A DNA stretch of 36,975 bases. Origin: JBHIYN01 sp041984235. GTDB taxonomy: Bacteria > Pseudomonadota > Gammaproteobacteria > Ga0077536. Position numbers and translations under genes: made by a program. Under the pieces are notes generated by a model. It saw only the letters and a list, made by a program, of their open reading frames with translations, made no database searches and was not told the DNA's origin. The stretch lies in NCBI GenBank assembly GCA_041984235.1, contig JBHIYN010000028.1:1-36975 (forward strand). The letters run 5' to 3'. Positions 8,087 to 15,424 of this stretch are shown here, one piece after another (within the stretch, counting starts at the first letter, position 1; each line of letters begins with the position of its first letter).

Positions 8087-8116
8087 AAAAAAAGAGCCGG
8101 CACTGGGCCGGCTCTT
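8087..8116 (-). terminator. Rho-independent terminator of the DUF1302 gene
   Basis: A 10-bp perfect stem (AAGAGCCGGC with GCCGGCTCTT) with a 5-base loop at 8092-8116 is followed on the minus strand by a run of T residues (A-run 8087-8093 on plus). It starts about 22 bases after the stop codon of the DUF1302 gene and separates that gene from the ExbB operon. Confidence 0.9.
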
Positions 8117-8138
8117 CGTCTCTTCGTGGCGGTAAGGC

Positions 8139-10550
8139 CTAGAAGAAGTAGGTCAGGCGGAGGAAGAACTCGTCAGCCCAGTCGATGGTCTCGGTGATGG
8201 TGTCGTTGTCGCCACCGGGAGACTCGATGATGGTCGCGTACAGGTCCCACTGCCAGTCCGCGGACGGACGGTAGCGCAGGCCCGGCTGCACCAGGTAGCC
8301 GCCGGCAACGTCAACCAGCACCGACATGTCGAAGCGCCAGATGAGGTTGGGGAACGGCTGCTGGAAGGCGAACACCACGTAGTTGGCGTTATCAGTGCCT
8401 TTGGGTGTCATCGCATCCGGGCGCCACGCCGCTTCGGTGAAGTTGCCTGTAACCGGATCCACGAAGTCCGAGTAGGTTGGGGCGTCATTCATATCCAAAT
8501 CACGGCCGAACAGATCGGTCGACGTACGATGCATCCACTGGGCAACAAAATAGGTTGCCGGGAAATCGTTGGAGATACGATGGTACTTCTCGAGGATCAG
8601 CGCCGACACCACGTCATCGACTTCCTTGGTATCGAAATCGAGGCTCGTGGTCAGATTCTTGTTTGGCGTGATCGCGATTTCGCCGCGTACGATCATCTGG
8701 TCGAAGATCGAGTTCGGGTCGTCCATCGAGATAATGTAATTGCCGCCGGCCATGAAGATCTGTTCGCGCTTGAAACGCCGTCCGACCCACTGGGGCAGGG
8801 AACCCAGGGATGAACGGAAGCCCTCAAGCGTTCGCATGCTGTCGGCGAAGGTCTGCTCGTCGCCGAAGCCGAAAATGTCCCGAACTGCCCAGCGGCTGGC
8901 CGGGAAGTCGTTCACGATGTTACGCAAATAAGTGGCATTATTAATGCGCGACGATGCAAGAATATCCCAGTATTGGACGGTACCGGGTGCGTTGGGATCC
9001 GGCGTGAATGCAGAGCCGCAACCGCGCGCTGTATTTGGCGCCTTGGTGTTGACCAGGGTCGGGAACGGAGTGACGCCCAAGGCCCTCAGGTTCGCGTTGA
9101 CACCTGCGACACTTCCTGCGGCCGTTGCAGGAACGGCGCCGTTCGCGAGAACGTTCAGGGTATCGTTGAAGGTATTCAGACAGCCAGGGTTCGGCGCGCC
9201 GCGCCAGATCGTCGGCGAATCCGCGTTGACGAAGACGCCATCAGGATTGCGTCGGTTAACGTAGGCGACGAAGCCGGTCAGCGAATCGGTCAGCGGCATG
9301 GTCAGTTTGGCGCCGAAGTTGATCGCGTTTTCAGCATCTTCTTCGCCCACCGAATCATCCAGCCGCGCGCCATTGACGTTGACGAGGTTGTACGGCGTGT
9401 TTGGTCCGTTGAAGACCGTCGGTTGGAACATCTGCACAAAGGCGTCGATCTCGTAGCCGTTGTTGAAGGTGTAGCTGACACGGACACCCGGCGAGGCGAT
9501 GCGCTGATCCTGGTACTCCTCGGCGCCCGGGCCGAGCGTCAGGTGGCGGCGCAGGTCGAGGCCGTTGGCGACGTCCGTGGTACGGAAGAAGTAGGCCTCG
9601 CCCCAGGCGATGGTCTGGTTGCCGAGACGCACCCACAGTGGGCCGTCCTGCCAGTCGACGTAGAAAGCCGGGATGTCGATGATGGCGTCGTCAGAGCTTA
9701 GCTCCGAGATTGTCGCGCGACCGCCACTCCAGAACGACTGCGAGCGGCTGTTCGAAAAGAAGCTCCCACCGCTGAACTGGTGGCCACCGTCGGCATCCGT
9801 GAAGTGTTCCCAGTTATCGACCCAGGCACGCACCTTCATATAGGCCGACCACTGGCGATTGAAACGCGCTTGAACATCGACCTCCAATCGGGTGTTGAAG
9901 GTGTTAAACGTCGGATCTTCTGATTCGCCCTGCTGATTAGGTGACTCAATAGTTCCAGGCGCCGCGAATCCGCCCCCGGGCCCTACGCCGCAGGTACCCG
10001 CAAAACCATTGGCAGCTAGTGCGGAGAGTCCGTCCGAGAGGACACGCGGCCCGAAGCCCGCGGCACCGCCGGCGGCACCCGCTGCGAGTGCGCGTTGATA
10101 GGCATAATGGCAATCGACCGGGTTGGCGGTGAATGCACCCGCCGGCAGACCGAGCACTGTTCCCGGGTCGAACCCGACACCCCGAGGGGTCGCTGGCCCG
10201 GTACCTGCGAAAGCGGCTGAAAAGATGCCACCTACGCCCCCAAGTGCATTGCCGTCGGGATCGACATAGAGGGTTGTGGGGGTGTTGGAGTTAGCGAACG
10301 GCGAATTGAATCCCGCGAATGGAACGCCTGCGTTCGTTCCGAAACCCGCATGGGAAGCATGCGGCCAGATGCGGTTGTTGAATGGGTTACCGTAAAGGTT
10401 GTTCGGGTTCTCGGTGGACGAGATGCTTACCGCGATCTCCTGCCGAACGATACCCGTGACGTTCCAGTCGATTGCTGCGGCGGTGCCTGCGAACAGGACG
10501 CTGCCTGCCGCTGCTCCCCCTATGAGCATCCGCGTGATTGTGTGCTTCAT
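8139..10550 (-). CDS. DUF1302 family outer-membrane beta-barrel protein
   Basis: An 803-aa protein of the DUF1302 family. It starts with a signal peptide (basic MKHTITR, a Gly/Ala-rich hydrophobic core, cleavage near GTAAAIDW) and ends in the aromatic pair YFF, typical of outer-membrane barrels. The middle has alternating beta-strand sequence with family motifs such as LWVRLGNQTIAWGEAYFFRTTDV. A Gly/Ala/Pro-rich insert lies at about residues 60-200. ATG 10550 is chosen because it begins the signal peptide and has GGGAG just upstream; the frame stays open for 29 more codons. DUF1302 proteins are porin-like and co-occur with DUF1329, YCF48 and MMPL genes in lipid, steroid or aromatic metabolism contexts. 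It appears monocistronic, with its own promoter and terminator. Confidence 0.9.
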   Translation of the reverse strand: MKHTITRMLIGGAAAGSVLFAGTAAAIDWNVTGIVRQEIAVSISSTENPNNLYGNPFNNRIWPHASHAGFGTNAGVPFAGFNSPFANSNTPTTLYVDPDGNALGGVGGIFSAAFAGTGPATPRGVGFDPGTVLGLPAGAFTANPVDCHYAYQRALAAGAAGGAAGFGPRVLSDGLSALAANGFAGTCGVGPGGGFAAPGTIESPNQQGESEDPTFNTFNTRLEVDVQARFNRQWSAYMKVRAWVDNWEHFTDADGGHQFSGGSFFSNSRSQSFWSGGRATISELSSDDAIIDIPAFYVDWQDGPLWVRLGNQTIAWGEAYFFRTTDVANGLDLRRHLTLGPGAEEYQDQRIASPGVRVSYTFNNGYEIDAFVQMFQPTVFNGPNTPYNLVNVNGARLDDSVGEEDAENAINFGAKLTMPLTDSLTGFVAYVNRRNPDGVFVNADSPTIWRGAPNPGCLNTFNDTLNVLANGAVPATAAGSVAGVNANLRALGVTPFPTLVNTKAPNTARGCGSAFTPDPNAPGTVQYWDILASSRINNATYLRNIVNDFPASRWAVRDIFGFGDEQTFADSMRTLEGFRSSLGSLPQWVGRRFKREQIFMAGGNYIISMDDPNSIFDQMIVRGEIAITPNKNLTTSLDFDTKEVDDVVSALILEKYHRISNDFPATYFVAQWMHRTSTDLFGRDLDMNDAPTYSDFVDPVTGNFTEAAWRPDAMTPKGTDNANYVVFAFQQPFPNLIWRFDMSVLVDVAGGYLVQPGLRYRPSADWQWDLYATIIESPGGDNDTITETIDWADEFFLRLTYFF

Positions 10551-10669
10551 CACTCCCGCTCTCCTCTTCACGTAATTGTGTGCTTGGGCCCCGGTGCTGC
10601 GAGAAAATTGAATTGTTGTATCTCTAGCACAGTGCAAAGGCGCACCACCGGCTAGCCGGCAGTGGCGTT

Positions 10670-10698
10670 ATTAGCACCGATTTAAAACCCGATGTCAA
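10670..10698 (-). promoter_or_regulatory. Candidate sigma70 promoter of DUF1302 gene; -35 in a hairpin loop
   Basis: The minus strand shows a perfect -35 TTGACA (10698-10693), a 17-base spacer and a -10-like GCTAAT (10675-10670). The -35 lies exactly in the loop of an 8-bp perfect hairpin, AAAACCCG at 10684-10691 with CGGGTTTT at 10699-10706. The hairpin could be an operator or a terminator for read-through from the YCF48 gene. The leader before ATG 10550 would be about 110 bases. Confidence 0.55.
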
Positions 10699-10707
10699 CG
10701 GGTTTTT
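10684..10707. terminator. Terminator-like hairpin overlapping DUF1302 promoter
   Basis: Arms AAAACCCG and CGGGTTTT flank a 7-base loop. T residues follow the stem in both directions (five in all on plus, four in the arm then AAAT on minus), so it could end transcription either way. It may equally be a repressor site, since the loop holds the -35 element of the DUF1302 gene. Confidence 0.4.
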
Positions 10708-10757
10708 CCAACATTCTTCGGGATAAGCGCTGCATTTTTCGGGCAGCTTGTTGCGAT

Positions 10758-10784
10758 CCTGCAACACCACGAAAATGTTGCAGG
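10758..10784. promoter_or_regulatory. 9-bp inverted repeat, candidate regulator site upstream of DUF1302 promoter
   Basis: Perfect arms CCTGCAACA and TGTTGCAGG are separated by 9 bases. A further partial half-site, GTTGC at 10750-10754, lies beside it on one flank. The block is about 60 bp upstream of the minus-strand -35 at 10693-10698, a usual place for an activator. It could alternatively be a structural element in the 3' region of the YCF48 transcript. Confidence 0.4.
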
Positions 10785-10819
10785 TGCACAACACACGCCA
10801 GCGCATGGAAGCAGAAACG

Positions 10820-10846
10820 CCACGACCGGCACTGGGCCGGTCGTGG
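10820..10846 (-). terminator. Hairpin terminator downstream of YCF48 gene
   Basis: A perfect 11-bp stem (CCACGACCGGC with GCCGGTCGTGG) and 5-base loop begin 25 bases after the stop codon at 10872. On the minus strand only a short T run follows (GCGTTTCTG), so termination may be weak. The core CCGGCACTGGGCCGG is identical to that of the terminator at 8092-8116. Confidence 0.6.
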
Positions 10847-10871
10847 TCGGGAGAAAAGGGCGGAAAAACCG

Positions 10872-11918
10872 CTACTTGATGACGCGCGCGATGGTTGCCC
10901 GGTGACCGACGATGTAAACGCTCTGCTGGCGCAGGAAGCCGCGCTCGCCGGCCTGGGTCTCGGACACGCCTGCGGCGACGCCCTGGAACCAGGTGCGGAT
11001 GATCTCGAGATCCGGGGCCTTGCTGAACGAGGCGCCGTCGTCACTGGAGCGCAGCAATTCGCGGATGCCGGTGATCACGACCTCGCTGTTGCCGGACCAC
11101 ACGCCGAGCAGGTTGGCATTGGTGTCGACCTCCAGGCTCTGCCAGGTAAGTCCGCCGTCGACGGTCTTCAGCACCAGGCCTTCCTGACCGACCGCGTAGC
11201 CCCCCTGGGTGCCGTCGCGCGCGAGCTGCATGTCGAACACCGACTGGTCGCCGGTATGCACGGCGCCGAACGAGTCGCCGGAATCGGTCGAGCGCAGGAT
11301 GAGTCCGAATTCACCGGCGACCAGCAGCGAGCCGTCGTCCTTGATGACCACGTCGTAGAGATGCGGCTCGTAGCCTTCCTCGTTGTACTCGCCCCAGTCG
11401 ACCGTGATGCGCTCCCAGGTCGCACCGAAGTCGCGCGAGCGGGCCATGAAGCCGAATTCGCCGACCACCATCGCGAGGCCCGATTCGTGGATGGCGACGT
11501 TCAGCGCGCGCTCGGTGAAGCCGCTTTCCGTCACGGTCCAGTCACCGTCACCCTGGCGCGTCATCACCAGGCCCTGTTGCCCGGCCACGATGTAGCGATC
11601 GCCGGCGCGCGCCACGCCGAGAATGGCGAGCGGCGTTTTCGGCGGCAGCAGATTCCAGGTGCCGCCGCCATCGGTGGTTTCCAGCATGAGGCCGAAAGCG
11701 CCGACCGCGAGGCCCCACTCTCCGCTCATCTCCAGTGCGTAGAGCGCGTCGTGCGGGATGCCCTGGCGCACGATTTCGATGGTCGCATCACTGCCGCCCG
11801 CATCCTGCGCGACGGCCGGCGCGGCGAGAAGGAAGCTCAGCAGCGCGGCCGTGAGGAGCGGCAGTCCGCGAAGTCGGGTATTTACAAATTTCATGATCAT
11901 TGAATCCGGGGTTCTCAT
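10872..11918 (-). CDS. YCF48/BNR-repeat beta-propeller protein, exported
   Basis: A 348-aa protein with a signal peptide (basic NTRLRG, then a Leu/Ala core, cleavage near AVAQDA) and repeated YCF48/BNR-type blades. Typical units are TTDGGGTWNLL, SRDFGATWERI, STDSGDSF and TVDGGLTWQSL, each followed by an AVG or VAG strand. The same fold occurs in photosystem II factor HCF136/Ycf48, but in Gammaproteobacteria such genes sit beside MMPL exporters and DUF1302/DUF1329 genes, and the role there is unknown, probably a periplasmic accessory. The ATG at 11918 is 2 bases after the exporter stop; an internal ATG at 11894 begins the signal peptide more typically. Neither has a clear ribosome binding site, so translational coupling to the exporter gene is likely. 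Confidence 0.85.
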   Translation of the reverse strand: MRTPDSMIMKFVNTRLRGLPLLTAALLSFLLAAPAVAQDAGGSDATIEIVRQGIPHDALYALEMSGEWGLAVGAFGLMLETTDGGGTWNLLPPKTPLAILGVARAGDRYIVAGQQGLVMTRQGDGDWTVTESGFTERALNVAIHESGLAMVVGEFGFMARSRDFGATWERITVDWGEYNEEGYEPHLYDVVIKDDGSLLVAGEFGLILRSTDSGDSFGAVHTGDQSVFDMQLARDGTQGGYAVGQEGLVLKTVDGGLTWQSLEVDTNANLLGVWSGNSEVVITGIRELLRSSDDGASFSKAPDLEIIRTWFQGVAAGVSETQAGERGFLRQQSVYIVGHRATIARVIK

Positions 11919-11920
11919 GT

Positions 11921-14344
11921 TCAGGATTTTGCGGGAGCGTCGTGTGCCGCCATCAGCTCGGAGATGTCCACGTTCTCCGAGATGATGAGGTGCTCTCGCT
12001 CGACGAAGCCGGGCTTGAACAGGTAGACCAGCAGCGGCAACACCACCAGCGCGATGATCATGTTGATGAGCATGATCATGACCAGCAGCAGACCCATGTC
12101 GGCGAGGAACTTGAGCTCCGACAGGAAGTACCAGGGCAGAATGCCGATGAGGACGATGGTGGCGGTGAAGAAGATGGCCTTGCCGGTCGTCGTCACCGCG
12201 GCCTGGATGGCCTCGCCGTGGTGCTGGTTGTCACGGAACTCCTCGCAGATTCGACTCAGCAGGTAGATGCCGTAGTCGATGCCGACGCCGATGCCGATAG
12301 CCGCGATCGGCAGGCTGTTGACGTCGAGACCGATGCCCATCAGCACCATCACCGAAGCGAGCAGCACGTTGGAGAAGTTGACCGGGATGAGCAGCAGGAT
12401 GCCGGCCGCGATCGAGCGGTAGGCAAACGAGCAGGTAATGAGGATGACGGTATTGAGTGCGGCCAGGATGTACCACTGGTACAGGTCGACCGTGTCGTTG
12501 ACCGACTGCTGCAGGGCAATCGCGCCGGTACCCAGGCGCACCCGGTACTCCTCGTGGTCGATTCCGATCGCGTCGAGTCCGCGACGCGTCTGCTCGAGCG
12601 CCGTGTCGACCGTCTCCTGCTTGTTGTTCTTGTACCAGAGAGAAACGGTGCCGTTCGACATCGTGAAGTCGGTCACGTGCGAGTAGGCCTTGGGGCTGGA
12701 GCCGACCATGAGCGCGTTGACCGCGGCGTTGATCGATTCGACGTCCGTGTTGATTGGCGCCCACTTGGGGTTACCGCCGGAGAACAAGCGGTTGGCCTCA
12801 GGCAGGTAGTCGCTCCAGGAGAGCGTCGCCTCCGGCGGCGGATCCTGCGACTCGAGGAAGCGCTGGAGCTGGATCATGGTGCCGACGGCATCCGGCGAGT
12901 TGGCCAGGATGCGGCCCTTGGGATCCCTGCCCTCGAACACGATCTCGAGCGTCATCAGGCCCGGGAAGTGCGAGTTGACCGCACGTACCGCGGTGTTGAA
13001 CTCCGAGCTCTCCTTCAGCAGGTTGCTGCCTTCGACCGGATTGCCGACCTTGATCTGCAGCATCAGGCTGATACCGATGACGGCCAGGACCAGCACGATG
13101 GCGGTGGTTACGCGCGCCTTGGCGCCATGCGAGACCGAGCCGATAACCGCGAGCAGCGAGATGATGCGATCGTGCCAGGTCTTCTCGTCGGACTTGCCGA
13201 TGAGCACGTCCACGTTCTTCGGCGCCGGGAAATAGGACAGCAGGATCGGGGTCAGGAACATGTTGGTCGGCACCAGGATGGCCGCCCAGAATCCGCAGAA
13301 GACCGCGAAGCGTTCCATCACCGGGATCGGCGCGATGGCGATCAGGAACAGGCCGGCCGCGTCGGTGATGATGCCGAGTACACCGGGCGCCATCATCACG
13401 CCCAGCGCCAGCTCGGCGGCTTTTCGCCGGTCCTTAATCTCGTAGTAGATCTCGTAATAGCGTTCGATGAACTGTACGCAGTGACTGAACGATCGCGCTA
13501 CCAGTAGCAAGGGCACCACCATGATCAGCGGCTCGATCGGATCGCCCAGCCAGCCGACGAAGCCGAAGCCCCACACCGCGGCGACGATACTGACCGCGAT
13601 CGGCGTGACCACGCCGGGCACGTTACGCATGTAGACCACCAGCGACAGCAGCAGTGCGCTCGCGGTGATGCTGAAAATCGTCAGCATCTGGACTTCGTAC
13701 TTGTACACCCAACCGGTCAGCATCGGCTGGCCCGCAACGAAGACGTCGTGGTGCTCGTCGCGCTCGTTCTCCACCATGTTCTGCACGTACTCGAAGGTCG
13801 CGCCGTAATCGAGCGAATGCTCGATGAAGGTGGCCGTGATGATGGTCGCCGTCTCGTCCTCGGAGATGAGGAAGGTACGCACGTTGGGCGCCTTGTCGAC
13901 CGCGTCGATGAACTTCTGGATCTCCGCGTCGGTCTCTGGCGACTTGTCCTCCATCAGCGGCCGCATGTCGATGCCGTAAGGCGTTGCTTCGGCGAAGCGC
14001 GCCTTCTCGGTGGTGATGGAGAGGATTTGATCGTGGTCGACCGAAGGTGCGAGGTCGATGTCGCGCGTCATGCGCCACACCTTGGCCAGGGTCTCGGGGT
14101 TGTAGATGGTGCCGTCCTTGACCTTGACCATCATGGTGACGGTCAGCGGGTTCCCGAAGTTCGGGTGGTCCTTGTAGGTCTGGACGTAGGGGTGATCTTT
14201 GGGGAAGAGGTCGGAGAAGATGGTTCGGAGTTCGACTTTGCTCAAGCCAACCGCGAAAAATGCCGTGATGCCCAAAAGTACCGCGGCGACCAGGACACGA
14301 TGTTTCATCGTGAACGACGCGAGGCTGTAGCGTATGCCTTTCAT
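11921..14344 (-). CDS. RND/MMPL superfamily inner-membrane exporter
   Basis: An 807-aa protein with the duplicated RND/MMPL plan: one helix near residues 13-33, a periplasmic domain of about 200 aa, five helices, then the same pattern again. The second half has the conserved IGIGVGIDYGIYLLSRI helix with its Asp, thought to carry protons. The matching helix of the first half reads VVPLLLVARSFSHCVQF and lacks an Asp. Relatives export lipids, hopanoids or other lipophilic molecules, and genes of this kind cluster with YCF48, DUF1302 and DUF1329. ATG 14344 is preferred because it has GGGGAG about 10 bases upstream and starts a normal N-terminus (MKGIRYSLASF); the open frame goes 15 codons further. 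It is first in an operon with the YCF48 gene. Confidence 0.9.
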   Translation of the reverse strand: MKGIRYSLASFTMKHRVLVAAVLLGITAFFAVGLSKVELRTIFSDLFPKDHPYVQTYKDHPNFGNPLTVTMMVKVKDGTIYNPETLAKVWRMTRDIDLAPSVDHDQILSITTEKARFAEATPYGIDMRPLMEDKSPETDAEIQKFIDAVDKAPNVRTFLISEDETATIITATFIEHSLDYGATFEYVQNMVENERDEHHDVFVAGQPMLTGWVYKYEVQMLTIFSITASALLLSLVVYMRNVPGVVTPIAVSIVAAVWGFGFVGWLGDPIEPLIMVVPLLLVARSFSHCVQFIERYYEIYYEIKDRRKAAELALGVMMAPGVLGIITDAAGLFLIAIAPIPVMERFAVFCGFWAAILVPTNMFLTPILLSYFPAPKNVDVLIGKSDEKTWHDRIISLLAVIGSVSHGAKARVTTAIVLVLAVIGISLMLQIKVGNPVEGSNLLKESSEFNTAVRAVNSHFPGLMTLEIVFEGRDPKGRILANSPDAVGTMIQLQRFLESQDPPPEATLSWSDYLPEANRLFSGGNPKWAPINTDVESINAAVNALMVGSSPKAYSHVTDFTMSNGTVSLWYKNNKQETVDTALEQTRRGLDAIGIDHEEYRVRLGTGAIALQQSVNDTVDLYQWYILAALNTVILITCSFAYRSIAAGILLLIPVNFSNVLLASVMVLMGIGLDVNSLPIAAIGIGVGIDYGIYLLSRICEEFRDNQHHGEAIQAAVTTTGKAIFFTATIVLIGILPWYFLSELKFLADMGLLLVMIMLINMIIALVVLPLLVYLFKPGFVEREHLIISENVDISELMAAHDAPAKS

Positions 14345-14752
14345 AGACCTTGACTCCCCTGGCCCGGCGAGACGGAGAGCGGACTCCATGCCGGGCTTAT
14401 CCAGTTAACCTTGGACGCTGGCACCGTCTTGCGCGGTGCCGTGTATCGTAGTTGTTGCGCACCCGACGCGACCGTATGGAATAGCGCGGCGGGGCAGCGA
14501 TTATCACAGATTTTCGCAGCCGCCGTCAGAACGGAGCGAGCCGCGGCAGTGTTCTCCCCAGTGACTGCAACGGGCGAATATAGGGGTGGGTCAACAAGGT
14601 GTCAACCAATTCATTTATAAAGAGTTATTCGGAGTTGCGCTGCTGCGTTGCGACACCTCGCGCGCGGCCACCGCAAATGCGCTGAAGCACCCACCCGTTA
14701 CGCGCGCCGCACGCCGGACACTGCGTTATCATGCAACCTCCCAGTTGGCTTC
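14345..14752. other. Divergent control region between exporter operon and TetR gene
   Basis: No gene is supported. This stretch holds the minus-strand sigma70 promoter described separately and an AT-rich block at about 14607-14632, unusual for this GC-rich window, which may be the promoter or operator of the TetR gene. A plus-strand TATCAT lies at 14727-14732 without a recognisable -35. Confidence 0.5.
14577..14605 (-). promoter_or_regulatory. Sigma70 promoter of MMPL exporter operon
   Basis: The minus strand reads TTGACA (14605-14600), a 17-base spacer, then TATATT (14582-14577), 11 of 12 consensus bases. It sits about 230 bases before ATG 14344. On plus, the direct repeat GTCAAC occurs twice 11 bp apart (14590-14595 and 14601-14606), overlapping the -35 and spacer. 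That is a plausible operator for the divergently encoded TetR protein. Confidence 0.75.
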
Positions 14753-15424
14753 GTGACCCGCCCGGTGCGCACCTCGACCACCACAGACCCGCAAGCGCGC
14801 GCGATCAGCAAGCGCGGCGAAGAACTGCTCGATGCCCTTGAGACGATCATCCTCGCCGAAGGCTTCCGGCAGCTCAGCGTGTCCGACATCGCCTCGCGCC
14901 TGTCGTGTTCCAAGCGCACCCTGTACGAGCTCGCCACCAGCCGCAACGAGCTCGTCCTGCGCGTGCTCTCGCGCTTCTTCGAGCGCCTCAGGCGCGACGC
15001 CGACCATGCCAGCGCGGACGCCGACGATCCCTGCCAGCAGGTCTACGATTACCTGCAGGTCGGGGTGCGCGCGGCCGAGCGGCTGCGTCCGGCCGCCGTC
15101 GCCGACATCCAGGACTGGGCGCCGGCCCGTGCGATCTGGCAGGACCACGTCGCGCAGCGGGTCGCCGGCCTGCGCCGCATCATCGAGCGCGGCATCGCCG
15201 GCGGTGCGTTCCGCGGCATCCAGCCCGCTTTCGTCGCGGAAATCGTCTTCGCCGGCATCAACCGGGTGCGCGAGCCCGATTTCTACGCCGCAACGGACCT
15301 CACCGTCTCGGAAGCCTTCGACGAGCTCTACCGCCTGTTGCTGCTGGCGCTGGCGCCGGATGCCGTACTCGATACCGGGCGCCGCGCGCGCGTGGCCTCA
15401 CGCAGCAAGCGCGCGCAGCACTGA
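14753..15424 (+). CDS. TetR/AcrR family transcriptional regulator
   Basis: A protein of about 223 aa with an N-terminal TetR DNA-binding domain: a helix LLDALETIILAEGF, then the helix-turn-helix LSVSDIASRLSCSKRTLYEL at about residues 41-60, which fits the family pattern well. The rest is a helical ligand-binding domain with no clear ligand motif. GTG 14753 is the likely start because the frame upstream (open to an ATG at 14648) gives a Arg-rich, unlikely leader; no strong ribosome binding site supports either. The gene is divergent from the MMPL exporter and probably controls it. Its 3' end overlaps the convergent fifth gene of the carboxylase operon by 27 bp, so it could also affect that operon. 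The effector is unknown. Confidence 0.85.
   Translation: MTRPVRTSTTTDPQARAISKRGEELLDALETIILAEGFRQLSVSDIASRLSCSKRTLYELATSRNELVLRVLSRFFERLRRDADHASADADDPCQQVYDYLQVGVRAAERLRPAAVADIQDWAPARAIWQDHVAQRVAGLRRIIERGIAGGAFRGIQPAFVAEIVFAGINRVREPDFYAATDLTVSEAFDELYRLLLLALAPDAVLDTGRRARVASRSKRAQH

Noticed and set aside
11900..13507. Long plus-strand open frame opposite the MMPL exporter
   Set aside because: It is antisense to a clear RND gene, rich in Asp, His, Arg and Gln as expected from the reverse of GC-rich codons, and has no recognisable domain.
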